Shown: piece by piece, positions 63,035-64,000 of the stretch | Numbering within the stretch: position 1 is the first letter of the stretch | Layout: each line of letters starts with the position of its first letter | DNA from: Micromonospora noduli | GTDB taxonomy: Bacteria > Actinomycetota > Actinomycetes > Mycobacteriales > Micromonosporaceae | Direction of reading: 5' to 3' | NCBI RefSeq assembly: GCF_003264365.1 | Contig: NZ_PYAK01000003.1 | Location: forward strand, 124,001-188,000 | Length of the DNA stretch: 64,000 bases | Position numbers and translations under genes: made by a program | The notes under the pieces: generated by a model | What the model was told of the DNA's origin: nothing | Databases searched by the model: none | Seen by the model: only the letters and a program-made list of their open reading frames with translations

Positions 63035-64000
63035 ATGACGGCAGTGCATATCCCGGGCGTTCCGGTCATCGACGCGGGTCAGTTGGTTTCCACCAGCCCG
63101 GCGACCGGCGCTGAGGCCGGGCGCCTCCCGGTCGCCACCGACGCCGACGTGCGGCAGGCCGTCGACCGCGCCCGTGCCGCCGGCGACTGGTGGGCGGGTC
63201 TCGGCTTCACCGGCCGCCGCCAGCGGATGCTGCGGTGGCGTGCCCTGCTCGCCAAGCGCATCGAGCAGTTGGCCGAGTTGGTGCACGTCGAGGGCGGGAA
63301 GCCGACCGCCGACGCCATCGTCGAGATCGTCACCGCGATCGAGCACATCGACTGGGCCGCCCGCAACGCCGGCCGTGTGCTCGGTCCACGTCGGGTGCGG
63401 TCCCGGCTCATCCTCGCCGAGTTCTCCGGGCACCTCGAATACCAGCCGCACGGGGTGGTCGGCGTGATCGGGCCGTGGAACTATCCGGTCTTCACGCCGA
63501 TCGGCTCCGCCGCGTACGCCCTCGCCGCCGGCAACGCCGTCGTGCTCAAGCCGAGCGAGTACACGCCCGCCGTCGGCCAGTGGCTGGTGGACAGCTTCGC
63601 CGAGGTGGTGCCCGAGCAGCCGGTGTTCACCGCAGTGCACGGGCTGGGCGACGTGGGTGCGGCACTGTGCCGCTCCGGCGTCAACAAGCTGGCGTTCACC
63701 GGCTCCACCGCCACCGCCCGAAAGGTGATGGCCGCCTGCGCCGAGACGCTGACCCCGGTGCTCATCGAGGGCGGCGGCAAGGACGCCATGATCGTGGACA
63801 GCGACGCCGACCTGGACGCGGCCGCCGAGGCGTGCGTCTGGGGCGGCATGACCAACGCCGGCCAGACCTGCATCGGCATCGAGCGGGTGTACGCGGTCGA
63901 CGCCGTCTTCGACGCCTTCGTCGACAAGGTGGTGACCCGCGCCGGTCGGCTGACGGTCGGGCCGGAGGGCACCGACATCGGCCCGATCACCATGCCCAGG
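63035..64000 (+). CDS. Aldehyde dehydrogenase (3' partial)
   Basis: Open from ATG 63035 to the end of the window: 322 codons without stop, so the C-terminus is cut off. NAD(P)-dependent ALDH superfamily: VVGVIGPWNYPVFTPIGSAA, NAVVLKPSEYTP, FTGSTATARKVM, then the catalytic Glu segment LIEGGGKDAMIV and the catalytic Cys in NAGQTCIGIERVY. Oxidises aldehydes to acids; substrate not determined. It faces away from the FHA gene. Confidence 0.95.
   Translation, partial: MTAVHIPGVPVIDAGQLVSTSPATGAEAGRLPVATDADVRQAVDRARAAGDWWAGLGFTGRRQRMLRWRALLAKRIEQLAELVHVEGGKPTADAIVEIVTAIEHIDWAARNAGRVLGPRRVRSRLILAEFSGHLEYQPHGVVGVIGPWNYPVFTPIGSAAYALAAGNAVVLKPSEYTPAVGQWLVDSFAEVVPEQPVFTAVHGLGDVGAALCRSGVNKLAFTGSTATARKVMAACAETLTPVLIEGGGKDAMIVDSDADLDAAAEACVWGGMTNAGQTCIGIERVYAVDAVFDAFVDKVVTRAGRLTVGPEGTDIGPITMPR

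Overview
The window is one block of a very GC-rich actinobacterial chromosome and fits a member of the Micromonosporaceae, most likely Micromonospora or a close relative. The main evidence is strong third-position GC bias, many GTG starts, a complete cvnA-D conservon, a DUF397 gene, a DUF559/AbiEi-like gene, an ethylmalonyl-CoA/isobutyryl-CoA gene set beside Scy/FilP-like coiled-coil genes (a neighbourhood I recall from Streptomyces), and the very large NAD-dependent glutamate dehydrogenase. I saw no rRNA, tRNA, CRISPR array, prophage or classical insertion sequence.

Layout. 1-4.8 kb: sugar ABC permease pair, LacI regulator and a GH13 alpha-glucosidase that appears to start at CTG. 5-10.5 kb: MFS transporter and xylBA, divergent from a ROK repressor. 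10.5-15.6 kb: two SpoIIE-type phosphatases around a MarR regulator, then a polyprenyl-phosphate sugar transferase. 15.8-18.7 kb: a solute-binding/vWA protein and a lactonase. 18.8-22.7 kb: a conservon (GTPase, DUF742, roadblock, histidine kinase). 22.9-27.3 kb: two hypothetical proteins with a shared C-terminal domain, then a sodium:solute symporter with a small partner. 27.4-31.6 kb: a secreted GH6 cellulase with a CebR-like box upstream, then a repetitive surface protein overlapping a sortase gene. 31.7-41.7 kb: giant glutamate dehydrogenase, penicillin-binding lipoprotein, arginase-family protein with a long tail, and a thioredoxin/TPR protein.

41.8-49.3 kb is an acyl-CoA block: IcmA-type mutase, two Asp23/Gls24 proteins, MeaB, thiolase, methylmalonyl-CoA epimerase and crotonyl-CoA carboxylase/reductase. 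A duplicated 3-hydroxybutyryl-CoA dehydrogenase (59.3-61.1 kb) and an aldehyde dehydrogenase (63.0 kb to the window end) probably belong to the same metabolism. Four promoters of this set share a 16-bp palindromic motif (consensus CTGAACGNNCGCTAAG), which suggests a common repressor encoded outside the window. 49.6-53.2 kb holds two filament-like coiled-coil proteins of the DivIVA/Scy/FilP type.

The most unusual region is 53.2-54.35 kb. An AbiEi/DUF559-like putative nuclease gene is tightly bracketed by two almost identical 20-22 bp perfect palindromes, and a truncated gene fragment lies just outside. Four further intergenic hairpins with related design (4.9, 39.1, 41.8 and 47.7 kb) suggest a dispersed palindromic repeat family. 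54.6-63 kb: a tiny ORF coupled to DUF397, an AI-2E-type permease, an alpha/beta hydrolase, a SigE-type sigma factor operon, another hydrolase and an FHA protein.
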